Shown here piece after piece: positions 7,235 through 13,900 of a stretch of 16,621 nucleotides of DNA; position 1 is the first letter of the stretch, and each line of letters starts with the position of its first letter. Source of the DNA: Rhodospirillales bacterium (GTDB taxonomy: Bacteria > Pseudomonadota > Alphaproteobacteria > SMXQ01); contig JAHEKA010000007.1 in the NCBI GenBank assembly GCA_024638585.1, positions 1-16,621 of the forward strand, written 5' to 3'. The translations under genes and the position numbers were made by a program. Below the pieces are notes generated by a model that worked only from the letters and a program-made list of their open reading frames with translations, searched no databases and was not told where the DNA came from.

Positions 7235-7274
7235 CGCGGGCGCAACCCGGTCGTCGCAACCCGCTCACCGGTCG

Positions 7275-8444
7275 TCAGGCAGTCCCGCCGTCCGGCGGCA
7301 CCGCAATAAGGCGGACCTGGGTGCCGTCGGCGGCGAGGGCGAGGGCCCCATGTTTGATTCTGAGGGCGTCTTCGCCGAACAGTTCGCGGCGCCATCCCTT
7401 AAGCGCGCGGATATCGGCATCGTCGTTGGCGGCGATCTGTTCGAGATCGGCGACCGAGGCGACCAGCTTTTGGGCGACGCCGTTCTCGTCGCATTTCATC
7501 TTGAGGAGAACCCGGAACAGGTCGACAAGCGGCCCGATGCCGCGCGGCAGGGGCTCGCTCCGTTTGAGGGCGGGACAGTTTTCCTCCGGGACCGCCCTGC
7601 CTTCGGCGACGGCGGCGAGGACTCCCTCGGTGACCGCTTTCCCCAGTCCATTGCGGCCCACCGTCCGTGTCTTGACAAGGTCCTGGGGCGTTTGCGGCAT
7701 GCGCGCCGCGATGTCGAGAAGCACGTCGTCGCGCAGTACCCGGTTGCGCGGCACGTCGCGGTTCTGGGCTTCGCGTTCGCGCCAGGCGGCAAGCGCCTGC
7801 AGCACACAGATGAACCGGGGCCGGTTGCCGCGGAACTTGATGCGGCGCCAAGCGTCTTCCGGCTCGACCGTGTAGGTGGCGGGAGACGTGAGGACGGCGA
7901 TCTCTTCTTCCAGCCAGGGGGCGCGCCGGTTGCGCTCCAACCGGTCGGCCAGCTTCTCGTAGGCGACCCGCAAATGGGTCACGTCGGACAGCGCGTATTG
8001 CAGCTGTTTTTCCGAGAGCGGGCGCCTCGACCAATCGGTGAAGCGCATCGACTTGTCGATTCGTGCCTTGGCGAGCTTGGAGACCAGCGTTTCGTATCCG
8101 ACCGATTCGCCGAAACCGCACACCATGCCGGCAATCTGGGTGTCGAACACCGGGTTGGGCACCGTGCCGGTCATGTGGTGGAAAATTTCGATGTCCTGGC
8201 GCGCGGCGTGAAAGACCTTCAACACCGGTTCATCGTTGAGCAAGCGGATCAGGGGGCTGAGGTCCAACCCTTCGGCCAGGGCGTCGATTACCGCCGCTTC
8301 CTGCGGCCCGCCGAGCTGGACCAGGCACAGCTTCGGCCAATAGGTGCGCTCGCGCATGAATTCGGTATCGACGGTAACGAATTCGGCGCCGGCAAGCGAT
8401 TCGCAGAACGCCCGCAGCGCCGCGGTCTCTGTAATCGTAATCAT
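7275..8444 (-). CDS. rnd: Ribonuclease D
   Basis: A 389-residue DEDD-family 3'-5' exoribonuclease that trims tRNA and other stable RNA precursors. The three exonuclease motifs are intact: DTEFMRE with Asp26 and Glu28, HAARQDIE with Asp84, and YALSDVTHL with Tyr150 and Asp154, which makes it the DEDDy type. WSRRPLSEKQLQYALSDV is highly typical. An HRDC domain follows at about 210-290 (LQALAAWREREAQNRDVPRN...), and a further C-terminal helical region completes the normal length. The ATG at 8442-8444 has no recognisable ribosome binding site, and a -10-like TATAGC ends 8 bases before it, so the message may be leaderless. It converges on hdaA (40 bases between stops) and is divergent from aspS. 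Confidence 0.97.
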   Translation of the reverse strand: MITITETAALRAFCESLAGAEFVTVDTEFMRERTYWPKLCLVQLGGPQEAAVIDALAEGLDLSPLIRLLNDEPVLKVFHAARQDIEIFHHMTGTVPNPVFDTQIAGMVCGFGESVGYETLVSKLAKARIDKSMRFTDWSRRPLSEKQLQYALSDVTHLRVAYEKLADRLERNRRAPWLEEEIAVLTSPATYTVEPEDAWRRIKFRGNRPRFICVLQALAAWREREAQNRDVPRNRVLRDDVLLDIAARMPQTPQDLVKTRTVGRNGLGKAVTEGVLAAVAEGRAVPEENCPALKRSEPLPRGIGPLVDLFRVLLKMKCDENGVAQKLVASVADLEQIAANDDADIRALKGWRRELFGEDALRIKHGALALAADGTQVRLIAVPPDGGTA

Positions 8445-8452
8445 GGGGGCAA

Positions 8453-8458
8453 GCTATA
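8453..8458 (-). promoter_or_regulatory. Possible -10 element of rnd
   Basis: TATAGC on the minus strand, preceded by TG one base upstream, lies 8 bases before the rnd ATG. The best -35 candidate at 17-base spacing (TTCGGG, 8476-8481) is poor. If used, transcription would start at or within two bases of the start codon. Confidence 0.35.
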
Positions 8459-8517
8459 CACGATTTAGGCCACCGCCCGAAGCCTTGCGTCCCCGGGGCG
8501 TGGCTGAGGGTCAGTCC

Positions 8518-8546
8518 TTGACAACCGACCCCGAAGCATGGCTTTT
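8518..8546 (+). promoter_or_regulatory. Possible promoter of aspS
   Basis: A perfect -35 hexamer TTGACA (8518-8523) lies 72 bases upstream of the aspS ATG in the divergent rnd-aspS gap. At 17-base spacing the -10 would be GCTTTT (8541-8546), a poor match. The call rests on the -35 box and on position. Confidence 0.4.
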
Positions 8547-8595
8547 CCCATGCGGACCCCACCTGGCCCCATCTGGAGACGAGCCTTTGACCGCG

Positions 8596-10443
8596 ATGCA
8601 CCCTTACCGTACCCATACCTGCGGCGAATTGCGTACCGACCATATCGGCGAAACCGTGCGCATTTCCGGTTGGATTCACCGCAAGCGCGATCACGGTAAC
8701 CTGCTGTTCGTGGACCTGCGCGACCATTACGGCTTGACCCAATGCGTGATCGAATCTTCGGCCGCGAATTTCAAGCCGGTCGACGAGGCCCGGCTGGAAT
8801 ACGTCATCGCGGTGACCGGCAAGGTGGTGGCCCGCACCGAGGACACGGTCAACCCCCGGCTGCCCACCGGCGAGGTCGAGGTGGCCATCGACGAGGTCGA
8901 GGTCCTGGCCGAGGCCGACGCCTTGCCGCTTCAGGTCAATTCCGATACCGATTACGGTGAGGAAACGCGCCTTCGCTACCGGTTCCTCGACCTCCGGCGC
9001 GAGAAAATGCAGCGCAACATCATCCTGAGGGCCGAGGTGGTCGCCTCGATCCGACGGCGGCTGACCGAGGCGGGATTTCGCGAGTTCCAGACCCCGATCC
9101 TGACCGCATCGTCGCCGGAAGGGGCACGGGATTATCTGGTGCCCTCGCGGCTCCATCCCGGGCATTTCTATGCGCTGCCCCAGGCGCCCCAGCAGTTCAA
9201 GCAGCTCCTGATGATCGCCGGGTTCGACAAGTATTTTCAGATAGCACCGTGTTTCCGTGACGAGGACGCCCGGGCCGACCGCTCTCCCGGCGAGTTCTAC
9301 CAACTCGATGTCGAGATGTCGTTTTGCACCCAGGACGACGTATTTGCCGCCCTGGAGCCGGTGCTTGCCGGCATCTTCGAGGAATTCGGCGGCGGCCGGC
9401 CGGTCACCAAGGCGCCGTTTCCGCGCATCCCCTTCGACGAGGCGATGCTGAAATACGGCAGCGACAAGCCGGATCTGCGCAACCCCCTCACCATCAGCGA
9501 CGTTACGGAAGTGTTCGCGGGATCGAAGTTTTCGCTGTTCGCCAAACTCATTGAAAAAGGCGCCGTGGTGCGGGCCATTCCGGCGCCGGGGGCGGCGAGC
9601 CGGCCGCGGAGTTTCTTCGACAAGCTCAATGACTGGGCGCGGGAGGATCTGGGCGCCGGCGGTCTCGGCTACGTCGTGTTCGATGACGGGGAAGCGAAGG
9701 GACCGATCGCGCGCCATCTGGACGAGGCGCGGCTCGACCGGCTCAAGGAGCTGTCGGGCGTCGGCGACGGCGATGCGGTGTTCTTCGCCGGCGGTGCGGC
9801 GGCGGCGGCCGCTGATCTTGCCGGCGCGGCCCGGACCCGGATCGGCGAAGAGCTGGAATTGATCGAACAGGGCCGGTTCGATTTCTGCTGGATCGTCGAC
9901 TATCCCCTTTATGAGCCCGATGAGGAGACCGGCGGCGTGAAATTCAGCCACAACCCGTTCTCCATGCCCCAAGGCGGGCTGGAAGCACTGGAGACCCAGG
10001 ATCCGCTGGAGATCAAGGCGTGGCAGTACGACATCGTCTGCAATGGGGTGGAGCTGTCCTCGGGCGCGATCCGGAATCACAAGCCCGAGATCATGGAGAA
10101 AGCGTTCGCGATCGCCGGCTACGGCCGGGACGAGCTGGAAAAGCGCTTCGGCGGCATGCTGTCGGCGCTGCGCTACGGGGCGCCGCCCCATGGGGGCTCG
10201 GCGCCGGGCATCGACCGCATCGTGATGCTTCTGGCCGATGAGCCCAATATCCGCGAAGTCATCCTGTTCCCGTTCAATCAGGTGGCCGAAGACCTGATGA
10301 TGGGGGCGCCCGCAGAGGTGGACGCGGCGCGGCTGCGGGAGCTTCACCTCCGCCTCGCCCTGCCGCCCAAGGCCCAGACCGGCCAGGACAAGTCCCAAGC
10401 CCAGGATGGCACGGGTCAGGACGGCGAAGACACGGCGGGCTGA
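8596..10443 (+). CDS. aspS: Aspartyl-tRNA synthetase, probably non-discriminating type
   Basis: A 615-residue bacterial-type class II AspRS. The N-terminal OB-fold (MHPYRTHTCGEL... through about residue 105) binds the tRNA anticodon. The catalytic core shows motif 2 (FRDEDARADRSPGEFYQLD), a GAD insertion domain (about 290-420) and motif 3 (GGSAPGIDRIVMLL). In RKRDHGNLLF, His33 sits where non-discriminating AspRS such as that of Pseudomonas has His31 and the discriminating E. coli enzyme has Leu30. This suggests it also charges tRNA-Asn for conversion by GatCAB. The ATG at 8596 matches the family N-terminus, but the ribosome binding site ggag (8575-8578) is better spaced for an in-frame TTG at 8587, three codons upstream. 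The last ~25 residues are a Gln/Asp/Gly-rich tail beyond the conserved fold. Confidence 0.97.
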   Translation: MHPYRTHTCGELRTDHIGETVRISGWIHRKRDHGNLLFVDLRDHYGLTQCVIESSAANFKPVDEARLEYVIAVTGKVVARTEDTVNPRLPTGEVEVAIDEVEVLAEADALPLQVNSDTDYGEETRLRYRFLDLRREKMQRNIILRAEVVASIRRRLTEAGFREFQTPILTASSPEGARDYLVPSRLHPGHFYALPQAPQQFKQLLMIAGFDKYFQIAPCFRDEDARADRSPGEFYQLDVEMSFCTQDDVFAALEPVLAGIFEEFGGGRPVTKAPFPRIPFDEAMLKYGSDKPDLRNPLTISDVTEVFAGSKFSLFAKLIEKGAVVRAIPAPGAASRPRSFFDKLNDWAREDLGAGGLGYVVFDDGEAKGPIARHLDEARLDRLKELSGVGDGDAVFFAGGAAAAAADLAGAARTRIGEELELIEQGRFDFCWIVDYPLYEPDEETGGVKFSHNPFSMPQGGLEALETQDPLEIKAWQYDIVCNGVELSSGAIRNHKPEIMEKAFAIAGYGRDELEKRFGGMLSALRYGAPPHGGSAPGIDRIVMLLADEPNIREVILFPFNQVAEDLMMGAPAEVDAARLRELHLRLALPPKAQTGQDKSQAQDGTGQDGEDTAG

Positions 10444-10552
10444 GCGCCCGCATTTGCCTCAAATCCGAAACGACGGCGCCAGTCCCTTAACCCCGGGTCA
10501 AGCACGCCGCGCTAGGCTCCCCCATAGGCTGGGTAATACGGGGAGGCACCCG

Positions 10553-11359
10553 ATGCGACGAATAGCGATCCTGTTCGTCCCGTTCGTGTTGGCGGGATGC
10601 GCCGCCGCCTTGCCGCCCCAGCTCGCCCTGGTCAGCCAGGCCGCCGACGGCGTGTCTTACGTCTTTACCGGCAAGAGCAGCACCGATCACATCGTCTCCG
10701 CCGCCTTCAGCCGCGATTGCGCGGTCGTCCGCATGGCCCAGGGCGAGGCCATCTGCAGGGCGCGCCGCGAAGACACCGAGCTCGGCCAAGCGGAAATCCA
10801 GATCTATGGCGGCCACCCGGGGGCGGCATTGGATGCACCCGCGGCGGGGGATCAGACCGTGGCCCTGGCCTCGGTTGCGCCGGCGCCGGGCCCTGTCCAA
10901 CCGGCCCCGCCCGCCGACAGGGCACGCACCCCGAGCGGAAGGCCGATGGCCCTAGAGCCGCAACTGCCGCGCAGCCCGGTTGCCCCGCAGGCCAAGACTG
11001 CCCCCAAGCGCCAGGCAGAGACCCCGCGTCCGATCAAGGCCAAGGCAATGCCCGCGTCTCGGCCAAAGCGGCAAGTCGCCTATTACGTCGTCGTCGGTGA
11101 GTACCGGAACTGGGATCGGGCGCTTGAGCAGGCCGGGCGCCAGACCGCCGGGGTCGCCGCCATCGTCTCGCGCAGGGATAAGGGCGGCAAGCGCCACCGG
11201 GTGATGCTCGGCCCTTATGTCCGTGCGGCCGCGGGGCAGGTCCGCGGCAAGCTTCCGGGGAAAAGCGCTAAGTCGGCGTGGCTAGCCGAGGCATGTCCGA
11301 AAACGGCGTATCGGCCGGGCTCCAGGGGCTGCATGGATCTCGCCAAGGTCTGGCGGTGA
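10553..11359 (+). CDS. SPOR-domain lipoprotein
   Basis: A 268-residue predicted lipoprotein. The ATG at 10553 follows gggagg (10541-10546), and the protein starts MRRIAILFVPFVLAGC, a signal peptide with lipobox LAGC and lipidated Cys16. An N-terminal domain (about 30-80) contains VFTGKSSTDHIVSAAFSRDC and GEAICR, with Cys56 and Cys68 that could form a disulfide; I recall similar domains in alphaproteobacterial proteins without an assigned function. A Pro/Ala/Lys-rich linker (about 90-172) leads to a SPOR-like domain (about 177-225: AYYVVVGEYRNWDRALEQAG... HRVMLGPY), a fold that binds denuded septal peptidoglycan. Two more cysteines (248 and 260) close the C-terminus. The likely place of action is the periplasm, anchored in a membrane and reaching peptidoglycan. 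It converges on the GGDEF gene. Confidence 0.83.
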   Translation: MRRIAILFVPFVLAGCAAALPPQLALVSQAADGVSYVFTGKSSTDHIVSAAFSRDCAVVRMAQGEAICRARREDTELGQAEIQIYGGHPGAALDAPAAGDQTVALASVAPAPGPVQPAPPADRARTPSGRPMALEPQLPRSPVAPQAKTAPKRQAETPRPIKAKAMPASRPKRQVAYYVVVGEYRNWDRALEQAGRQTAGVAAIVSRRDKGGKRHRVMLGPYVRAAAGQVRGKLPGKSAKSAWLAEACPKTAYRPGSRGCMDLAKVWR

Positions 11360-11367
11360 ACCGGCTC

Positions 11368-11384
11368 CGGCCCGGGTAGGGCCG
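11368..11384. terminator. Possible hairpin between convergent genes
   Basis: A 6-bp perfect stem (cggccc 11368-11373, gggccg 11379-11384) with a 5-base loop sits between the SPOR lipoprotein stop and the GGDEF stop. No T-run follows on either strand, so termination is only suggested by position. Confidence 0.3.
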
Positions 11385-11405
11385 CGGTCGGTACGTCGAA
11401 CGGCC

Positions 11406-12149
11406 TTATTCCGCGGCGTTGTTGAGCGCCACCGAAGCCTTCTTGCGCTTGTTCACGTACATGCACATGTCGGCCCGGGCCACCAGGTGGCCGGCCTCGT
11501 CGTTGGGGCCGAACGGTTCGACACCGAAACTGGCCTTGACCAGGATCTCCTCACCTTCATGGGTGACGATCGTCCGGTTCATGGCGTGATTGAGCATCTG
11601 CGCCCGTTTCAGCCCGTCGCGCCAGTTGGTCTGGATCATGAGGACGGCGAATTCATCGCCGCCGAGGCGGGCCACCACGTCGGTTTCGCGCACTTCCGCT
11701 TCGATCACCCGTGCCACTTTCTTGAGGACGATGTCGCCCACATGGTGGCCGTAGGTGTCGTTGATGTCCTTAAATGAATCGAGGTCGCAGAACACCAGCA
11801 CACCCGTATCGCCGTAACGTTCGGCGGAGGCGAGGGTGCGCTGCAGGAATTCATTGAAGCCGCGCCGATTGCGCAGGCCGGTCAATTCGTCGGTCAGCGT
11901 CAGGTTTTCGAGATAGGCGATCCGGGCGGTCTGTTCGGTCACGAAACTGGCGACCTCTTCGGTGGTTTCGAGGATCTGCGAGACCAAGGGGTTGCGGCGC
12001 TCCGCGGGGCGCCCCTTCGAGCCTCCGCCGATCACCGATCCAAGGGTCTTGGCCGCGGCCTCCAATTGGCTGAGGATCCGGACATCGTCCAGTCCTTTTC
12101 CCCGACCGCCCTCAGGCGCGTGTTTGCTGTCCGTCACTTTGGCATCCAT
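11406..12149 (-). CDS. GGDEF diguanylate cyclase
   Basis: A 247-residue protein whose C-terminal ~165 residues are a complete GGDEF domain, which makes cyclic di-GMP from two GTP. LTLTDELTGLRNRRGFNEFL opens the domain (from about 83), the metal/substrate region is CDLDSFKDINDTYGHHVGD (121-139), and the active site is RLGGDEF (161-167). An inhibitory I-site RETD (154-157) lies exactly five residues before GGDEF, so product feedback is expected. The first ~80 residues have no domain I recognise; they end in a helical segment (QILETTEEVASFVTEQTARIAYLENL) like the stalk helices that dimerise such enzymes. No signal peptide or TM segment is seen, so it is cytoplasmic. The ATG at 12147-12149 has a weak aagaga site; the frame is open further upstream (to 12389) but the sequence there looks non-coding. 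Confidence 0.92.
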   Translation of the reverse strand: MDAKVTDSKHAPEGGRGKGLDDVRILSQLEAAAKTLGSVIGGGSKGRPAERRNPLVSQILETTEEVASFVTEQTARIAYLENLTLTDELTGLRNRRGFNEFLQRTLASAERYGDTGVLVFCDLDSFKDINDTYGHHVGDIVLKKVARVIEAEVRETDVVARLGGDEFAVLMIQTNWRDGLKRAQMLNHAMNRTIVTHEGEEILVKASFGVEPFGPNDEAGHLVARADMCMYVNKRKKASVALNNAAE

Positions 12150-12169
12150 TGTTTCATCTCTTATCGGTC

Positions 12170-12183
12170 GAGACCTCGGTCTC
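12170..12183. repeat. Inverted repeat in the GGDEF gene leader
   Basis: GAGACC-TC-GGTCTC is a perfect 6-bp inverted repeat with a 2-base centre, 21 bases upstream of the GGDEF start codon. It is compact enough to be a protein operator; the 2-base loop argues against a simple RNA hairpin with the full stem. Confidence 0.4.
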
Positions 12184-12304
12184 AAAAGGATGTCCCTCAC
12201 CCCCCGGCTCGGGACATACGCATCCGCCCTCAGGGAAGCAATCACTATGCCAAATCTAGACTTAAATGATTTCAGTATCTTACGCATGGTTGGGAGGATT
12301 TTTT

Positions 12305-12364
12305 TGCCGGGAGGGCGTCGACTGCCCGGCATCATCGCGCGCGGCCCGGCAAGATCTGCCGGGC
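12305..12364. repeat. Four spaced copies of TGCCGGG / CCCGGCA upstream of eipB
   Basis: The heptamer occurs as TGCCGGG at 12305-12311, as its complement CCCGGCA at 12325-12331 and 12345-12351, and again as TGCCGGG at 12357-12363. The first three starts are exactly 20 bases apart, about two helical turns. The last two copies form a perfect 8-bp inverted repeat (12344-12351 with 12357-12364, 5-base centre). The pattern fits either operator sites or folded RNA. Confidence 0.5.
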
Positions 12365-12488
12365 AGGGGTCATTGGCGAAATGGGCCATCGCCGGCGTCT
12401 GTCTCGGCCCGACGAGCGCCTATCTCCGCCGGGAAAAGGGTGGCATAATCGTGCAACCAACTATCGGCATGCCAAAACGGAGGTCGCC

Positions 12489-13310
12489 TTGAATCGATTT
12501 TCCCTTCTTTTGATCGCGGCGTTCTTGGCGTCCAGCCTGCCCGCGCTGGCGGGGCCCGTGCGCAACGGAATCGCGGTCAAGTTGGCGCCCCACAAAGCGA
12601 CCTATTCGATGCGGCTTGGGCAAGTGCGGTCGGGCGGCGACGTTGCCGGCGCGCGGGGCTCCATGACCATGGAAACGGCCAAGTCCTGCGCCGGTTGGAC
12701 CTTGAAACACAGGTTCAAGCTGACTCTGATCAACAGCGAGGGGAGCCGGATCGAGACCGATTCCAACTTCTCCAGCTTCGAATCCCTGGACGGGCTGTCC
12801 TATCGTTTCACGTCACGCACCACCCGCAATGGGGCGGTGACCGAGGATATCCAGGGGAGCGCCTCGCTTGATCGCGCGGGCGGCGCCGGCACGGCCGATT
12901 TCTCCCGCCCGAAAGGGACGCGGTTCGATCTTCCCAAGGGCACGGTATTCCCGACTGGCCATGTCAAGCAGCTGATCGCCGCCGCCCGGGCGGACTCGTT
13001 CAGTGTCTTGCGGACGGTGTTCGATGGGCAGACCAAGGAAGGTGCCATGGAGGTCAATGCCATCGTGGTCCGGCACACCAAGAATCCTTCCAAGAAACAG
13101 GCCGAGAACAAGCTGTCAAACCGCCCATCCTGGCACATGCGCCTGGCTTTCTTTCCCCTCAAGAGCAGCAAGGCCGAGCCTCAGCATGAGGCGGGTCTGC
13201 GGTTGTTCGACAATGGGGTTGCCGACGACTTCGAATGGGATTGGGGTGGCTTCACGGTCGAAGGAAGTCTCAAGTCCCTGGAGCCGCTACCCAGCCCGAC
13301 TTGCCCGTAA
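12489..13310 (+). CDS. EipB-like cell envelope integrity protein (DUF1849)
   Basis: A 273-residue exported protein of the DUF1849/EipB family. In Brucella, EipB is a periplasmic beta-spiral protein required for envelope integrity. The start is TTG at 12489: ggaggt (12479-12484) lies just upstream and a signal peptide follows at once (NRFSLLLIAAFLASSLPALA-GP). The mature protein shows the family pattern LAPHKATYSMRL, RGSMTMETAKSCAGWTLKHRF, TFSRPKGTR-like ADFSRPKGTRFDLPKGTVFPTGH, and the C-terminal VADDFEWDWGGFTVEGSLKSLEPLPSPTCP region. Cys67 and Cys272 correspond to the two conserved cysteines that form a disulfide in Brucella EipB. The gene is divergent from the GGDEF gene and lies 220 bases before divK, on the same strand. 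Confidence 0.87.
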   Translation: MNRFSLLLIAAFLASSLPALAGPVRNGIAVKLAPHKATYSMRLGQVRSGGDVAGARGSMTMETAKSCAGWTLKHRFKLTLINSEGSRIETDSNFSSFESLDGLSYRFTSRTTRNGAVTEDIQGSASLDRAGGAGTADFSRPKGTRFDLPKGTVFPTGHVKQLIAAARADSFSVLRTVFDGQTKEGAMEVNAIVVRHTKNPSKKQAENKLSNRPSWHMRLAFFPLKSSKAEPQHEAGLRLFDNGVADDFEWDWGGFTVEGSLKSLEPLPSPTCP

Positions 13311-13367
13311 GACGGCGGTATTGGGCTGAAAAATCCCTGAATTTGTAGGCCCGGCAAAGATAAAATG

Positions 13368-13382
13368 TTAACCAAGTTCTAA
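13368..13382 (+). promoter_or_regulatory. CtrA-like binding site upstream of divK
   Basis: TTAA (13368-13371), seven bases, then CTAA (13379-13382) followed by C. This matches the CtrA box TTAA-N7-TTAA at 7 of 8 bases, and the left half extends to TTAACC as in strong sites. It lies about 150 bases before the divK start. A -10-like TAAAAT (13361-13366) lies immediately upstream, so the site could cover a transcription start or, for a downstream promoter, occupy its -35 region. Confidence 0.5.
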
Positions 13383-13530
13383 CGACTGTTGGACCATCAT
13401 GGATCGGTGCAGCAGGCGAAAGGGCGAGATGCGCCCGGAAACCCTGCCTACGACGTTACCGGGCGCCGGTCTCCGACAGGTTGCGGATGCCGGCGCGCAG
13501 GGACGTCGAGACAAGAAGGTCCCTCTGACT

Positions 13531-13896
13531 ATGGGTCAAAAAATACTGATCGTCGAAGACAACGAACTGAACATGAAGCTGTTCCACGACCTCTTGGAGG
13601 CCTACGGCTACACCACGGTTCAGACCCAAGACGGCCGCGAGGCGCTTGAACTCGCCCGCGAGCATCGGCCCGACTTGATCGTGCTCGATATTCAGCTGCC
13701 GGAGATTTCCGGACTGGAGGTCACGCGTCAGCTCAAGGAAGACGATGAGCTCAAATCGATTCCGGTAATCGCGGTGACCGCGTTCGCCATGAAAGGGGAC
13801 GAGGAAAAAATCCGGGAAGGGGGATGCGAAGCGTATATCGCCAAGCCCATTTCCGTGACCAGCTTCATTTCTACGATCCAGAAGGTTCTGGAATAG
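13531..13896 (+). CDS. divK: Single-domain response regulator DivK
   Basis: A 121-residue stand-alone receiver domain. In Caulobacter, DivK is phosphorylated and dephosphorylated by the DivJ and PleC kinases and acts through DivL and CckA to control CtrA. All receiver residues are present: acidic Glu9/Asp10, phospho-acceptor Asp53 in LIVLDIQLPEISG, Thr83 in AVTAFAM and Lys105 in AYIAKPIS. The start MGQKILIVEDNELNMKLF and the length match DivK orthologues, so ATG 13531 is preferred over the longer open frame reaching back to 13399. The ribosome binding site is weak (aaggt, 13515-13519, distant). pleD begins 4 bases after the stop, the same operon order as in Caulobacter. A CtrA-like site lies upstream. 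Confidence 0.96.
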   Translation: MGQKILIVEDNELNMKLFHDLLEAYGYTTVQTQDGREALELAREHRPDLIVLDIQLPEISGLEVTRQLKEDDELKSIPVIAVTAFAMKGDEEKIREGGCEAYIAKPISVTSFISTIQKVLE

Positions 13897-13900
13897 TCTT

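Larger units (their letters stand above)
12150..12488. other. 339-base divergent intergenic region (GGDEF gene / eipB)
   Basis: This gap separates the divergent GGDEF and eipB genes and contains no convincing gene. It is not uniform: bases 12235-12305 are AT-rich against the genome background and are the likely promoter zone, including a run of seven T (12299-12305). From 12305 to 12364 it turns strongly GC-rich with repeated TGCCGGG elements, and 12170-12183 is a perfect inverted repeat. CATAAT at 12444-12449 is a plausible -10 for eipB but has no good -35. Confidence 0.6.

Noticed and set aside
7218..8468. 416-codon open frame on the plus strand opposite rnd
   Set aside because: Antisense shadow of RNase D, whose three exonuclease motifs are intact on the minus strand.
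8230..10398. 722-codon open frame on the minus strand opposite aspS
   Set aside because: It lies antisense to a fully conserved AspRS, and its translation is Arg/Gly/His/Asp-rich with no family motif. Long antisense frames are expected in GC-rich coding DNA.
12299..12331. T-run plus TGCCGGG/CCCGGCA hairpin as an intrinsic terminator
   Set aside because: The seven T come before the hairpin on the plus strand and would read as A on the minus strand, so neither direction gives hairpin followed by U-run.
12150..12389. 80-codon upstream extension of the GGDEF gene
   Set aside because: The extension is Arg/Pro-rich, spans the AT-rich promoter-like zone and has no ribosome binding site at its ATG codons, while ATG 12149 has a modest one.
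12441..12456. Sigma-54-like TGGCATAATCGTGCAA upstream of eipB
   Set aside because: The GG to GC distance is one base shorter than sigma-54 promoters require, and the conserved C after TGGCA is missing.
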